Counted from the first letter of the stretch, positions 44,379-55,733 are shown. The stretch: 64,000 nucleotides of DNA from Triatoma infestans (GCA_011037195.1 JAAEAF010004322.1:1-64000), one strand, 5' to 3'. Made by a program: numbers and translations. The notes: generated from the sequence alone by a model not told the origin.

Positions 44379-46451
44379 ATGGAAAATGAATTTCATGAGT
44401 ATATTGCCGCTGATATAGGTGTGTTATTTAATTTGGGCATTAAAGATTCTCTAAGCAAAAATAAATTAAATGAAGCTGTTCCAAATTTAAATGTTTTAGT
44501 AAAATTAGGTGGGAAAAAAATGTTAAAAAGTTCTTCTGTGAGTCCTTATAATAAGAAATGGTAAACCTGTGAATTGGTCACGCAAATGTAAACTGTTAAG
44601 GATAGTATTAAGTAGGAAAGACAGAGTATATAAAAAATTAGATAACGAATACACTAAAGAGGAATATATTAAGCAAATTTTATTGTAAGGAAGTTAGATG
44701 TAGGCGACTAAAATTTTTACAGGAAAAGAATAGAGAACTAATGGAGTAAAGGAGAACAATATGGAAAAAGTGTGGCTTAAAATCAAAAACCTTTTGGGCA
44801 AAAATTTTGTAATTAGTAAGAGCATTAAAGAAAAAGATTGGGTTGAATATTTCTGTAAGGGGGCACGCAATTAAATATAAAATATTTAATGTATTAGAAT
44901 AGTTCAAAATAATATTAAAAGTAATAATTAAAATAGAGTTGACTATTAGAAAATTAGAACACGCTGAGTCGACATGTGCCACGCTGGCATAGCAGCTAGC
45001 GATTGAATTCATTCTGGTGAGTGTCGCGGTGAGTGAAGGGTGGTCCGGCACCTGCGGCTGATCCGGTAAGTCCTAGCGCAGTAAGGTATTTTAAAGGTAG
45101 ATGTGCAGTTGGTATGCCAAAGTGGTAGTCGGCCCAGCAGATAGCAAGTAATATATAGTAGATAAGTGATACCAGATAATTGTTAGTATTTAGTTGATAG
45201 TAGATAGTAAGCTAAGGATTACTTAATCGGGGTCTCTTGATATAGTTGTAAGTGTATGTTATATAGTTGCATAGGTATATATATTAATGGAGTAGTGTTG
45301 TATTAGTCTGGGTGTATTTCATAGAGTGTACAGTTATATAGTGTATAAGTTGTCCTGTATAGTCTGTTAAATTATAATAAATGTATGATTTCTGAGTGTG
45401 AGCTACTTTGGGTTCGTTGGCCGAACCTTACAATTTCTATAATTTGAATTCGGTGGAGAATGTAATATTGTAACTGATCTGCCACCAAATGCTTGAACGT
45501 ATGACGATAGGGTTTGTCCAGAAGATCGGGAGATAAGTAGAGAGGACGTTTCTTGGGCTTTGAAAGGACTTACCAAGAACCAGTCATGTGGAGTTGATGA
45601 CATTCTTAGTGCATTTTGGATTAAATTGTGTAATAATGAAGAGTTAGTTGACATATTGGCCTATCTATTTAATAAATTATTTGATGGCGGCGTGTTTCCG
45701 GAGGTATGGGCGACTGGTTTAATTTTTCCAATACTGGAGCCAAAGATAGAAATAATGTTCAAAATTGCCGAGGTATTACTTTGTTAACTAATTGAGTAAA
45801 GCCTATCTAAAGATAATTCATCAGAGGTTAAAAGAATCTGTTTTTGAAAATGAAATTTTGTCCAATTATCAATTAGATTTCGGACCCAAGTCGAGTACAA
45901 TAGATGCAATGTTTATTTTAGACACTATTATTAAAAATACTGTGTTTATCAAAAAACAGAAATTATATACCGCTTTTGTTGACTTAGAAAAAGCTTTTGA
46001 TCGGCTGGATAGAAATTTCTGTGGCAGAGACTTCACGAATTAGGAATATCTCACAAAATTTGTACCAATAAAGCAAATTTATCATAAAGTAAAGCATCGA
46101 TTAAAACAAATTTTGATGAAGCTTTTGGTAATATCGAATTGAATGTTGGAGTGAGACAGGGTGTGTTCTTTCGCCTATCCTGTTCATCTGTGCACCGATA
46201 AATTGGTTATCCTCCAATATATTAATGGAGTGGAAATCCCATTTATTTTATTCGCAGGATTACAGAGAGCATTGAATAAATTGGAGGAATTCTGTGTCAA
46301 TTTTAATATGACAGTAAATGTTCATAAAACTAAAATAATTGTGTTTAGGAAATCTAGTAAATTAAAAACTTATGAAAAATGGTACTATAAGGGTCACTTG
46401 GTGCAACGGTAAATCGTCTGAACTATTTAGACTTTAAAATAAATAAAAATG
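44379..46451 (+). pseudogene. LINE C linker and reverse transcriptase pieces (FADD box deleted)
   Basis: Pieces at 44379-44840, 45540-45787, 45792-46043 and 46161-46412 (interrupted by the solo LTR) give NQSCGVDDILSAFW, LYTAFVDLEKAFDRLD (motif A), a GVRQG motif-B trace and KLEEFCVNFNMTVNVHKTKII. The expected FADD box is missing: sequence passes from FILFA directly to GLQRALNKLEE, an in-frame loss of the catalytic aspartates. Several stops and frameshifts are present. Confidence 0.7.
44854..45432. mobile_element. Solo LTR (579 bp) with 5-bp TSD ATTTC
   Basis: Perfect terminal inverted TGTAAGG...CCTTACA ends are flanked by ATTTC at 44849-44853 and 45433-45437. A polyadenylation signal (AATAAA, 45376-45381) supports the forward LTR orientation. 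It is unrelated to the short LTRs at 41912-44373. It arose by recombination between two LTRs after insertion in LINE C. Confidence 0.88.
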
Positions 46452-46714
46452 TATTATTATTATTATTTATTTAATGCTTTATAGAAAATACATTCTGTAG
46501 CAAGAGAGTTGGCCTCTGCTAGACAATAAAAGCTACAATAGAAAAAAAGGATGAAATGAAAATACATCAAATAAAATTTAAGCCTTAAAATACAGAATAA
46601 AAATATAAATATTACAAAAACAAAAAGCAATATATTCTAGTAAAAATAATAATTAGTACTGGTACAAATTCCTTCATATCATTAAATTAATGAACTGAAA
46701 ATTTAGATTCATTC

Positions 46715-48172
46715 TTAAAAAGAGATAGCGTTATAACTACCAAAAATACAGTTAACAAATTTTGATCTCTCATCTAAAGCGCCCGCAAGGTAATAAGAAA
46801 TACATTTCAGTTTTAATTTGTCCTCAATATTAAATAGAGGGAGGAGAGGGTCAGGGCCAGCCCTTAAATACTTGTGGAGCCATTTCTCCCTTAGTTTTCC
46901 ATAATAAGAGCAGCTTAAAACAAAATGTGCAATATCATCTTTTTGATTACTAAAACAAGTAAAACAGGTTCTATCAGGGTAAAAATGATGTCTTACACCA
47001 TTATACAAAACAGTTGGATACTTATTGCTAATTACCCTGAATTGAACAATTACTCTAATCATTACAAAATTACAATTAAAATTAATAAGCTCATTATTCT
47101 GCCCTAAAGTACATAAAAATCTGTAATTTGGATTATATGTTAATTATCATGTCTATATCTCTGCTAAAACAGTTATTAGAAAATTTTAAATTTAGCTCTT
47201 TTAAGGTACAACTATTCGCGTTCTGCAGCTGCCACACATCCTGAGCTCCAATGGAAAACAGTAAATCCCTCAGGAAACCAGCCCAATTAAAAGGAACATT
47301 AGAGTTAGGCAGAAGTTCTACAAGTCTGGTATAACACTTTCTCATCAGAGAAACATTATCCGCGGATAACAATTTTACCCAGAATTTCAAGGCTCTACTA
47401 AAAACTCTGACCTTAATGTGGAGGCATTCAGATTCAAGGCGGACATAACTATCAAGGGTGTGAAGTGGCAGAGTCAGGAGCATCTTTAAAAATTTTAGTT
47501 GAACGCGTTCGACTTGAGTAAAATAGTTCAACGGCCAGATTTCTGAGGCGTATAAAAGCACGGCGGAGATCATACTATTATAAAGAAGCATTTTAGACTT
47601 CCAATTGTCAGATTTGTAGTATGATAAAACGTTTAAAACTCTCGGTATTGCAACGGAGCTCTTAGATACAAAAAATTCACATGCCAGTCTAAATTTCCCA
47701 GAGGAAGCAAAAGGTACACCTAGGTATGTAAAATTACTTCTAACTGCTATTGGGACACCGTTATATGTAAAAGTAGAATGTTTCTTGATGCGGCCAGCTC
47801 TGTTAAATGGTACTATAACTGTTTTTGAGGTATTCACTACAAGCTCATTTCTTTCGCAGTACTTAGCTAATAACGAAAGTTTAAATGAGCATCACACCAC
47901 GAATATGCCAAGATAGCCAGATCATCGGCATATAGTAACATTAACAGGTCAGTCGCGTTATCGATGCTGACACCAGTAGCCCCATTAAGGCGGAAAAAGT
48001 CCACAATATCACAAAAAAAAAGTGAGAAAAGCAAAGGAGATAATTTTTCCCCCTGAAGGACTCCTCTGTTGACATTTATTTCCCTAGATTGAGTGGCTTG
48101 TTGGTCAATGAAAACTACAGCATTATCATAAATTTTTTAATTAATCTTATAAATTTTGGGCTAATTCCTTGA
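46715..48172 (-). pseudogene. LINE D ORF2: RT palm/thumb and C terminus
   Basis: Broken frames across 47838-48172 give NRGVLQGEKLSPLLFS and LLYADDLAILA. 47133-47837 gives the thumb (TYLGVPFAS, LLYASEIWPLNYF). 46715-47062 gives a C-terminal CFTCFSNQKDDIAHFVLSC motif. At least three frameshifts or stops separate the pieces. All catalytic residues are visible, so decay is recent compared with LINE C. Confidence 0.8.
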
Positions 48173-50181
48173 TCAAATAGCTTGAGCCAAAAGAAGGTCG
48201 TGGGACACAGAGTCAAAGGCCTTCATAAAATCAACGAAGATGACCCAGACCTGACTGTTCTTCGACCTTAACTGGATGTTAATGGCAGAATTCAGAACAA
48301 AAACAGCATCGACGCAACTCTTTCCGGCTCTAAAGCCGAATTGTTCCACCGGTAACACCCCATTTGATTCAACCCAACTGTTAAGTCGACTGTTCACAAT
48401 TTTTGTAAAGATCTTTGTAATACAATTTACAAGGGCAATGCCCCTGTAGTTCTCGGGTAATTCAGGGTTCCCTTTTTTAAATATTGGTTTTAGCTTGATA
48501 AGACTCCAAGCTTCGGGCACAGTTTCACTTTCCCAAATGACATTTAGCAGATGTAAGAGATAATGAAACCAGTTAGCAGGTAGAGTCTTGAAACATTCGC
48601 CAGGAATCAAGTCAGGGCCGGGCGCTTTATTACTCTTGCTGGAATCTACACTGTCGATAAGCTCTTCTAAAGTAATACACGAATCAAGGTACTCATCTGA
48701 GACGCCATAGAACCGAACCAATTCTAAGGGGTTCGGGGAGTTAGCTCGAAATAAGTTAGTATAAAATTGCTCCCAAATTCGAATATTTGAAATATTAATT
48801 TGAGGTTTCCTGTTTAAGGCCTTAACTAAATTCCAGAATTGCTTAGAATTATTTATATTCATGAAATCGGACCTTAATTTATTCTTAAATGTTTCTTTCT
48901 CCTGCCTAATAATTTTTTTATATTGACTTTTAGCATTCAAATAGAGTTCAAACATCTCTCCCTCAAATCCAACCCTTCTACATTTTCTATGAATAGAGTT
49001 GAAGTATTTTTTAGCGGCTCTACAGTTCCTATTATACCAAGGTTTGCTATAAACAAACCTATTAGAAGAATGTATATCTTTAATAATTCCTGATTTTCTA
49101 GCTGCCACTTTCATAGTGTCAATCAAGTTACCATTTAGAATTTCCACAGAATCACTAGAGACATATATATTGTCAGAATAATCTAGTAAAAAGTAAAAGT
49201 ATATTAAATTTTCTGGGGATAAATCCAGCATTGAAAAGTTATTAACAATTACAGGCCTAGTATCCTTGGGGAAGGCAGATACCCTAGGTTCACTGTACAT
49301 TAGAGAGCACAGAAAGTGGTCCGAGAAGGAAAAATTGTCATGGACCTTGAAATCGAGACAACAGTCCAAAGCCAAATGATTGACCCATGTCAGATCTATG
49401 GTGCTCTTTCCCTGGGGGCCAACAAAAGTGTACCGTCCTGGAGAGTCGCTGGGAGATCTGCCGTTACACAATAGAAGTCCCAGCTCCTCCATATGTAGTA
49501 TCAGGTAGCGACCCCTCGTGTCCAGCTTAGCATCCATCGAAGATCTAACGCCAGTAAAGAAAGAATCATTAAATAGGTCATTATCTAAATTGTTACCATT
49601 GCCAACTCTAATGTTAAAGTCCCCAGCTAGAATAAATTTATCATTAACATAACTTCCCATTAAATTATATAGAGTTTCATTAATAAATTTTACTATCACA
49701 TCAAAATTCAGATCAGGCGGAAAATATAAATACCAACAATTATGAAACCAGACAGAAATGACAGCCTCAGAAAAATCCAGTTTTCATTGGACTCAATTAA
49801 AACAAAATTATTAAACATACTTTTTTTAACATAAACAACAATTCCACCGCTGGCCCTACCTCTCAGAAAATCCTTCCTGGCTTTACAAACAAAATGTGCA
49901 TAATTATTATCTACAAAAGGTAAATAAGTACAATCCTTAGTTGACCATGTCTCACAAAAACCCAGAATGTCAAACTTTAAGAGCTCACTAATCTGATCAT
50001 TATTTAAGTAACTTAATGTGTTAAAACCATGAATATTCCAAAAACCAAAGTTCAAAACGTTAGCTTTACTTACAATATTTCCTTCAGAACTGGAATTATT
50101 AGGAGTTACTTTTTCGACGCTGTGGACAAAGGCTTCTTTAGTAAAAAAGGTGTAAGGGGACCAGAGGGAGTAGATGGGCAC
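48173..50181 (-). pseudogene. LINE D ORF2: endonuclease and N-terminal RT (frameshifted)
   Basis: Piece 49708-50181 begins the APE endonuclease (FWNIHGFNTL, ILGFCETWS, SGGIVVYVKK). After a small insertion near 49720 the frame continues in 48173-49699 with LAGDFNIRVG, TIDLTWVNHLA and FSDHFLCSLM. RT blocks follow: NKAPGPDLIPGE, YRGIALVNCITKIFTKIV, QFGFRAGKSCVDAVFVL and VIFVDFMKAFDSV (motif A). A stop or frameshift ends it at 48173. The missing middle continues in another frame to 47838 and includes YADD. Confidence 0.8.
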
Positions 50182-51014
50182 TCTTCACGGTTCTTCCTCT
50201 TCTTCGTAGTCTTCGAGGCTCCTGATTGTGCCGATGTGTCCGTATCTTCACAGTCTGTGTCAGTACCAAACAAGTCAAAATAGGCAAGTTTGGGTTTTCC
50301 CATCTGAGAAGTGGTCAGATCAAGGAGGTCTTCAGATGAGCGAACATATATTGGAGTAGCATTTTCAGCTAATTTAACCATTACTTTCTCATTACGAGTC
50401 CATAATCGAGACAGTTTACCTTCTTTCAATAATGCTTTAGCCTCTTTAAAAACTTTGAAGCTGGGCGGTGATAAATATTCATTGACATAAATTGATGATG
50501 ATGCATCAAGGCCAAAAATCTTCAAGGACAATTTCTTCTTATTTAATTTACATTTAATTAGAAAATTTAACTTTATAGAAGTTTTCAAAAATTTTACAAA
50601 TATTGGCGAATAACTGGAGTTTCTTCTAACTCGACCTCGGTAGATACTATCAATAACTTCTCTGTCAAATTCAATATCAAGTTCTTTTGAAATAGTTTCT
50701 AAGATTGAAAATAAATTTTCATTAGGCAATTCAGGTATATTGTCAATTTTCAGTATATTTTGGTACGACTGCTGAGAGAATTCAGTAATAGATCTTTGTA
50801 GTTCAATAATTCTATTATTTAATTTAATATTATCATTTTTTATTTCCAGTATATGTTTCCCTGCTTTTTTAATATCGTTAGAAAATTTAAGAGATAATTT
50901 ATTAACATCTTTTTTAATATCAATAATATCTTTTGACGAGCTTTGGTGTTCTAGTTTAAAGGCAGCTAAATCTTTTTGAGTGGAAGTCACATCACTACTT
51001 ATCCAGCCGAGCAA
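50106..51014 (-). CDS. LINE D ORF1: coiled-coil plus baculovirus FP-like C-terminal domain
   Basis: The frame has 302 codons, open throughout. Residues about 15-85 form a long charged heptad-rich region (coiled coil). Residues about 95-210 contain an RNA-binding-like segment (IDSIYRGRVRRNSS, PIFVKFLKTSIKLNFL). Next comes SIYVNEYLSPPSFKVFKEAK...LWTRNEKVMVKLAENATPI, which resembles the baculovirus FP25K C-terminal domain found in many insect LINE ORF1 proteins. The tail is basic/acidic and low complexity. The role is nucleic-acid chaperone and RNP assembly, inferred from the family. ORF2 starts inside its 3' end (ATG at 50181). Confidence 0.75.
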   Translation of the reverse strand: MLGWISSDVTSTQKDLAAFKLEHQSSSKDIIDIKKDVNKLSLKFSNDIKKAGKHILEIKNDNIKLNNRIIELQRSITEFSQQSYQNILKIDNIPELPNENLFSILETISKELDIEFDREVIDSIYRGRVRRNSSYSPIFVKFLKTSIKLNFLIKCKLNKKKLSLKIFGLDASSSIYVNEYLSPPSFKVFKEAKALLKEGKLSRLWTRNEKVMVKLAENATPIYVRSSEDLLDLTTSQMGKPKLAYFDLFGTDTDCEDTDTSAQSGASKTTKKRKNREECPSTPSGPLTPFLLKKPLSTASKK

Positions 51015-51572
51015 GGATTATCTGGAGGGAGGCACTCTCCCCACTACTCCCTTGTGGTTCTACCTCAGACGTAGCCATGCGGGAATTTTGTCAACTATTT
51101 CTTCTACTAACTAAAACTACAAGCAACTGAAAACTGGACTATGAACTCTCGATAAATAAATACTGTCTTGAAGTAATAGCTCTTTACACTTAAATTCAGT
51201 TAATTTCTATAATAAAACAATTAATACAAAATAAAAGACAAGTTTACTTGCATCAACATAAACAGCGTAGTTCACCAATTCACTTAAGCTATTTTTTAAT
51301 TAAAACAAAGACAATAAACCGCTGAAATAACGACAAACACACAGAGCGTTACAGAGACAACCGTACACTTACTCTGCCCAAGGCCAAAATAAATAAAAAT
51401 GGAAAATGGAATGAACACATTTCAACTGCCAAAATTCTGGGTATACTTGCACTCGGTAGAGTTAAATTGTTAAGAAGGATAATACCGGAATTAACCTGGA
51501 AAGAATTGTTCTACTCCTTTACTGTTTTAGTGAAATCGGTGATGAAATATGGTGTAGAATTATGGGGATTAG

Positions 51573-51857
51573 ATGACACGTGTTTTTGAATGGTATCGCA
51601 ATTTTGTTTCAACGTCTTATTACTATAAGAAAAAACATTTGTATCTTTATGGAGATAGTAACATTGGGAAAACTTATTTTATTAAACTTATTAGTAAATT
51701 TTTGTCTAATAGAGTCTACTATGTTTCTGACGAGAAACCACTATTTGATATATGTAAGGAGCATCGGTTAATCGTATTTGGAGTGTTTGACAAAAATAAT
51801 AACAAAACAAAAAAAATAAAACAAATGGTGGTGGGAATTTCTATTTTAGATATATAG
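51573..51857 (+). pseudogene. Rep-like SF3 helicase fragment (endogenous viral element candidate)
   Basis: The fragment has 94 codons with WYRNFVSTSYYYKKKHLYLY followed by a Walker A of SF3 type (GDSNIGKT) and a degenerate Walker B (IVFGVFD, where the family usually has an acidic residue before F-D). This arrangement is known from replication proteins of small ssDNA viruses (CRESS-DNA or parvovirus-like) and their genomic copies. The endonuclease domain and the C terminus are absent. The left edge abuts the end of LINE C, and a stop codon lies directly before the ATG. The family assignment is uncertain. Confidence 0.5.
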
Positions 51858-51944
51858 TTTTAGTTTTTTGTAAATAGCGTGAATGGTGGTGGTTGTTTGC
51901 ATGAGTGTGAGTGTCCATAGTAGATAGAAACTGTACATAGAAGT

Positions 51945-52015
51945 TTGTAGAAATCTATATAAAGAGAGGCGGGAAAGCGTTCCTCGTCATGCGATTGATA
52001 AAGCAACTACATAAC
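51945..52015 (+). promoter_or_regulatory. TATA-type promoter before the packaging ATPase
   Basis: CTATATAAAGAGAGG at about 51956-51970 is followed by a short leader. Spacing to the first in-frame ATPase codons (about 52017) fits a compact viral-style promoter. The initiator is not clear. Confidence 0.5.
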
Positions 52016-52016
52016 A

Positions 52017-52577
52017 TATCCATCCCAAAGCTTTGACGACAGGACCTCTTTAAAGAAAGAAACTAAACACGGTCCACTCTTTCCAGATTCCATTAGATGT
52101 TTAATATGTGGACCAGCGAATTGTGAGAAAACTAACCTTATGTTGAGTTTAATCTATGATCCTAAGGGGTTACGATTTGAAAATATTTACTTATTTGCAA
52201 AGTCCTTGCATCAGCCTAAGTATAGAAATTTAGCGCAAATATTGGAATCTTTAAAAGATATTAGAGTTTTTGAATATGAAGACAATTCCCAAGGTCCACC
52301 ACCTAAAGAGGCCCTGGCCAATTCAATCATTATATTCGATGATATTGCTTGTGATAAGCAGGATAATGTACGACCTTACTTTTGTATGGGACGTCACAAT
52401 GAAGTCGACATATTTTACCTAAGTCAATGTTATATTAGAGTTCCTAAACATTTGGTGAGAGAAAATGCCAACTTCCTAATACTCTTCCGACAGGATGAAT
52501 TAAATCTGCGACGTATTTATGATGATCATATCAACTCTGATATGGAGTTCCAAACCTTTAGAAAATTATGTCATTGA
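52017..52577 (+). pseudogene. A32-like packaging ATPase (Polinton/adintovirus type), Walker A altered
   Basis: The frame is open from about 52017. It shows GPLFPDSIRCLICGPANC and then a Walker A in which the expected glycine is glutamate (GPANCEKT). Then come FENIYLFAKSLHQPKY, a Walker B (IIIFDDIACD), and the C-terminal FYLSQCYIRVPKHLVRENAN and IYDDHI blocks. This is the FtsK/HerA-like ATPase that packages DNA in Polinton-like viruses. No ATG precedes 52140, which lies after the Walker A, so the original start is lost or non-AUG. Altered P-loop plus lost start suggest a relic despite the open frame. Confidence 0.75.
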
Positions 52578-52607
52578 TGTTGGAAAGATGACAAGTACGG
52601 TTTTCTG

Positions 52608-53462
52608 GTGTTGGAAAAGATAGACAAATTAATGACGGTATCGAAAAGGTTTCGGAGCCTATATAATACCCTGAATATAGGTGTAAAAATCAGTCTACTG
52701 CAAGACATGGAAGAGTTAACTCAAGCAATGCGTGATATAATCGCCATCAGGAAAGCAATCCAAGAAAAGTATAACTTGCTAAGGAGAAACAGGGAAGAGA
52801 CTGATGAATATTTGAAAATGAAGTATCAGCCTTTATTGAATTCTTTAAAGGAATTAATGGGCAAACAAGAGGATCATTCGTCTCAACTTAATCTGAAGAG
52901 AACGCTGAAGCCGGAGCCGAATGTTTCTGAAACACCACCAGCAAAGAGACCAACATAATATGTTATCTAAAGTTAGAATCGGCTACAACACCCAGAATAT
53001 CAAATTCCTCGCCTAAAGAAGAGCGGAAGCTTCCAGCGAAGACATCGCTGAAGTGTACTCCACAGTCGGCTGGAACTTCAGTTGCAACTACACCGCTTCA
53101 AGAAGTACAAAAACTTGTACACACCCCCAAAGAAAAAGAAATTTCAGAAAAATATTTGAAAGAAGTGGGAGAAATATCCTCAAATTATATTGCACAATTT
53201 ATGAAAACTGAGTCTAAGGATTTGGATATGGTAGACGGTGTAGTTTATGATGGTCAGAAGTTCACCATTGGTGATACTGAGATCTCCATCAGTAAAGGAA
53301 GATACCTTTTATGCTACACCAGAACTTTTTGAACTGTTATTTATGAAATATCCAAACTTAGCGCTGGTGAAAAAGAAGCTTGTGATAATTATAAGCGAAT
53401 ACTACAACAAACGAACGCTCATAAAGAAGGACACAGTCCAACTGGAGCAATCAAGGTACTGA
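52608..53462 (+). pseudogene. Uncharacterised Polinton-associated protein (coiled-coil plus GTPELFELLF-type domain)
   Basis: An open N-terminal piece (52608-52958, 116 codons) is charged and helical with a K/P-rich linker ending ETPPAKRPT. After frameshifts the sequence continues with VYDGQKFTIGDTEIS and then, in 53247-53462, FYATPELFELLFMKYPN. A similar order (charged helix, YDG..F.IGD, then T-x-ELLF) is, from memory, shared by uncharacterised proteins next to PolB/ATPase genes in arthropod genomes. The function is unknown. Broken by at least two frameshifts. Confidence 0.5.
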
Positions 53463-53654
53463 AAACAAACATGAAATATAGGAAAGTGATTTCAAAATTG
53501 TTTCCAACGAAAAAAGTGTCCAAGTCGACCCTAACAAACTTGTAGTTAGATTAAGACTGTTATTCGGCACAAAGAATGCTGGTGTTGAAATAAAAAGAAT
53601 AGAAGATCAACTGAGAGACGAGGTATAATAGCCTAGACTACACCTCATTTCATC

Positions 53655-53895
53655 ATGACATCCGTTAAGGAGCAGATGGTGCACGAGTTGCATAGACCAG
53701 TAAGAAGAACATTCAAGAGGAGATCAGTTTTATTGAAGGGAATAGACGACCTGTGGTAAATTGACCTCGTGGAGATACTTCCCTATGCTAGATTCAACAA
53801 AGGCAATAATATCTCTTGACAGTGATTGATTGTTTTTCCAAAAATTCTAAACTAGTTTCTAAGTCGGTTACCTTGTTGTATATAAACATAAGTGT
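53655..53895 (+). pseudogene. Polinton-type integrase fragment
   Basis: The frame starting MTSVKEQMVHELHRPVRR gives FKRRSVLLKGIDDLW, a stop, IDLVEILPYARFNKG and LLTVIDCFSKN. This is the N-terminal/core boundary of the retroviral-type integrase of Polintons. The first catalytic aspartate region (DLVE) is present; the rest of the core is missing after about 53890. It is broken by two stops. Confidence 0.6.
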
Positions 53896-53899
53896 ATTA

Positions 53900-54536
53900 A
53901 ATAAAAATGAACATTCTTGGTTTATTTCGATGGTACTTTTTTCATTTGTAAAGAGTTTAAAATAGTTGCTTAATTTTAAATTCACAAAATTTCACTCCAA
54001 ACTAAATTGTCACCACAAACTGTAACGGAGAAATAAAATTTTCATTTCAAAGCCACAGCTGAGCACTCTCTGCTGTCCTACTGGGCTCCTCTTCCATATT
54101 ATCTTGTAATTAGTCTGTAGGTGTTTCATTAGTTATTTAAGTTAGGTTAAAGTTACGAGAGTAAGTTAGTTAATAAGAACTATTATATAAGTATATTGTA
54201 AGAATTAGTATGTAAGTGTAGGATAATTTTAGAATAAGTTTTAATAATTAAGAAAAATGGTACGAGAAGTTCTCAAGAGATGGCAGCAGAGGGCAATTAC
54301 GTCACCGGTGATGGGCGAGAAGGGCGACCCCTCCATCCATAGACGATAAGCTGGGACAAATAGGTGAAAGTAGGTTGGCCTACTTACGGCTTGGCAAAAA
54401 GAGAAGCCGGATATTTTCTTGTGCATTTGAAAGGTAGAAAAACCCGTCAATCTCCAGTGGAGGATTATAAATACACAGAAAGTCAGCAAGAAAAGTGAAA
54501 AGGAGAAATGCAACTAACAACGGTACCAGGCTGGTT
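53900..54536. other. No gene recognised
   Basis: AT-rich sequence with a possible TATA (GATTATAAATACAC, about 54463). The short open frames have no recognisable motif. The end abuts element X copy 2. Confidence 0.4.
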
Positions 54537-55208
54537 AGTAGAGGGAAAATGCCGAAGCTGGCACACCTTTTTTGAGGAGGAGCCTTTTTTTTGCTCCTCC
54601 CGGCCCTTTTTTGCTCCTCTCTCGTTTGCTCCTCCCGACTCTTTTTTGCTCCTCTCTCGCCGGGCAATCATCGAACTAGACGAGCACTTAGACCACGCCC
54701 ACTTACACCCCACCACTAACCAATCATCGAACTGGACGAGCACTTAGACCACGCCCACTTACCCCCACCCCCGGCCATCATCGATTTCAACAAGCCCTAA
54801 ATCACGCCCACTTACCCCTTCACCGTCACTTATCATCCAAATCGATGACTCCATTTTCTTTGCACCCCCACCCCCTAATCTGTCGTCCAATCCGATAGCC
54901 GTATTTCCCCCTCCCACTCCTTAACCTAACATCCATACCGAAGACTTCATTAACCCCACTCCTGAATTTATCATCCAATCCGATGACGCCATTTTTCTCC
55001 TTCCACTCCTTTACCTAACATCCAAATAGATGACTCCATTTTCTTTTCACCCCCTCCTTAAACTTTCATCCAAACCGATGATTCCATTTTCTTTCCACCT
55101 GAATGATCAATCCATCGCCACAACAAGATGGCGTAACCTAACACCGTAACACACGACCGCTCTCCTGACTCTAGGCTGGAGGGGTATTTTTTATTTTTAT
55201 TTTATATG

Positions 55209-55290
55209 AAAAAACTTGTCTTACCTGCGATTCGATCCTACAATCTTTAGGTTGGAAGTCGCAACACCCTAACCACTCGGCCATAGTAGT
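55209..55290 (-). other. tRNA-like Pol III unit in element X copy 2, unit 1
   Basis: On the minus strand: A box at 55273-55283 (TGGCCGAGTGG, perfect), B box at 55228-55238 (GGATCGAATCG), T6 run at 55209-55214. It matches the units at 7781 and 7973. Confidence 0.55.
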
Positions 55291-55400
55291 CCTCTCGCTA
55301 GCTGAAGTTATCAACGTACACTTGTATTCTTAACTTCCGCACCCCTCGCCACATCATTGCTTACTCTTGGCGAGAGGGGAATTATTTTTTATAATATATG

Positions 55401-55480
55401 AAAAAAACTTGTGCTACCTGCGATTCGATCATACAATCTTTAGGTTGGAAGTCCATCACCATAACCAGTCAGCCACAATT
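55401..55480 (-). other. tRNA-like Pol III unit in element X copy 2, unit 2 (A box decayed)
   Basis: The B box at 55421-55431 and a T7 run are kept. The A box is degenerate (TGGCTGACTGG, about 55464-55474). Confidence 0.45.
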
Positions 55481-55733
55481 GTCCACTCGCTAGCTATAAT
55501 TTTCAACGTACACTTCTATCTTAATGCCCGCACTATCATAATTTTATTTCCGCTGAACCCACTCACAAAAAAATTAAATAATAGAAAAAAATATGGCGAA
55601 GATGCATTCAACTGTCACACTCAGTAATAATAATAAAGAAATTCACAAAAACATAAAAAAACAATATGGCGGAGTGACATCTAACTTTCACCACATAATC
55701 AAAATAATAATAATAAAAAAAAAAGATGGACTT

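Larger units (their letters stand above)
46452..51385 (-). mobile_element. LINE D: full-length CR1-like LINE, 4934 bp, 16-bp TSD
   Basis: It is flanked by AAAATAAATAAAAATG at 46436-46451 and 51386-51401 and ends in (AAT)n at its 3' end (46452-46470). Read on the minus strand it has a 5' UTR (51385-51015), ORF1 and ORF2 with endonuclease, RT (YADD intact near 47925) and a C-terminal Cys/His motif. A few frameshifts break ORF2. Its insertion into LINE C can be reconstructed exactly by reading across the duplication. Confidence 0.9.
40020..51572 (+). mobile_element. LINE C: degenerate CR1-like LINE, host of three later insertions
   Basis: Its own sequence lies at about 40020-41911, 44374-44853, 45433-46451 and 51386-51572. 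In order it shows a coiled-coil ORF1 remnant, endonuclease pieces, RT pieces and thumb. Reading frames can be followed across each insertion: a gypsy element, a solo LTR with 5-bp duplication, and LINE D with 16-bp duplication. It ends abruptly near 51572 beside the Rep-like fragment. Many stops are present. Confidence 0.75.

Noticed and set aside
11525..53895. polB at 11.5 kb and the ATPase/integrase block at 52 kb as one split Polinton
   Set aside because: They share orientation, but about 37 kb of sequence lies between them. Not all of it can be assigned to later insertions, and no common TIR was found.
54457..54747. Overlapping ORFs rich in R/E/K or S/P near 54.5 kb
   Set aside because: They translate the TTTTTTGCTCCTC repeat and the CCAAT minisatellite in both directions. 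No conserved domain.
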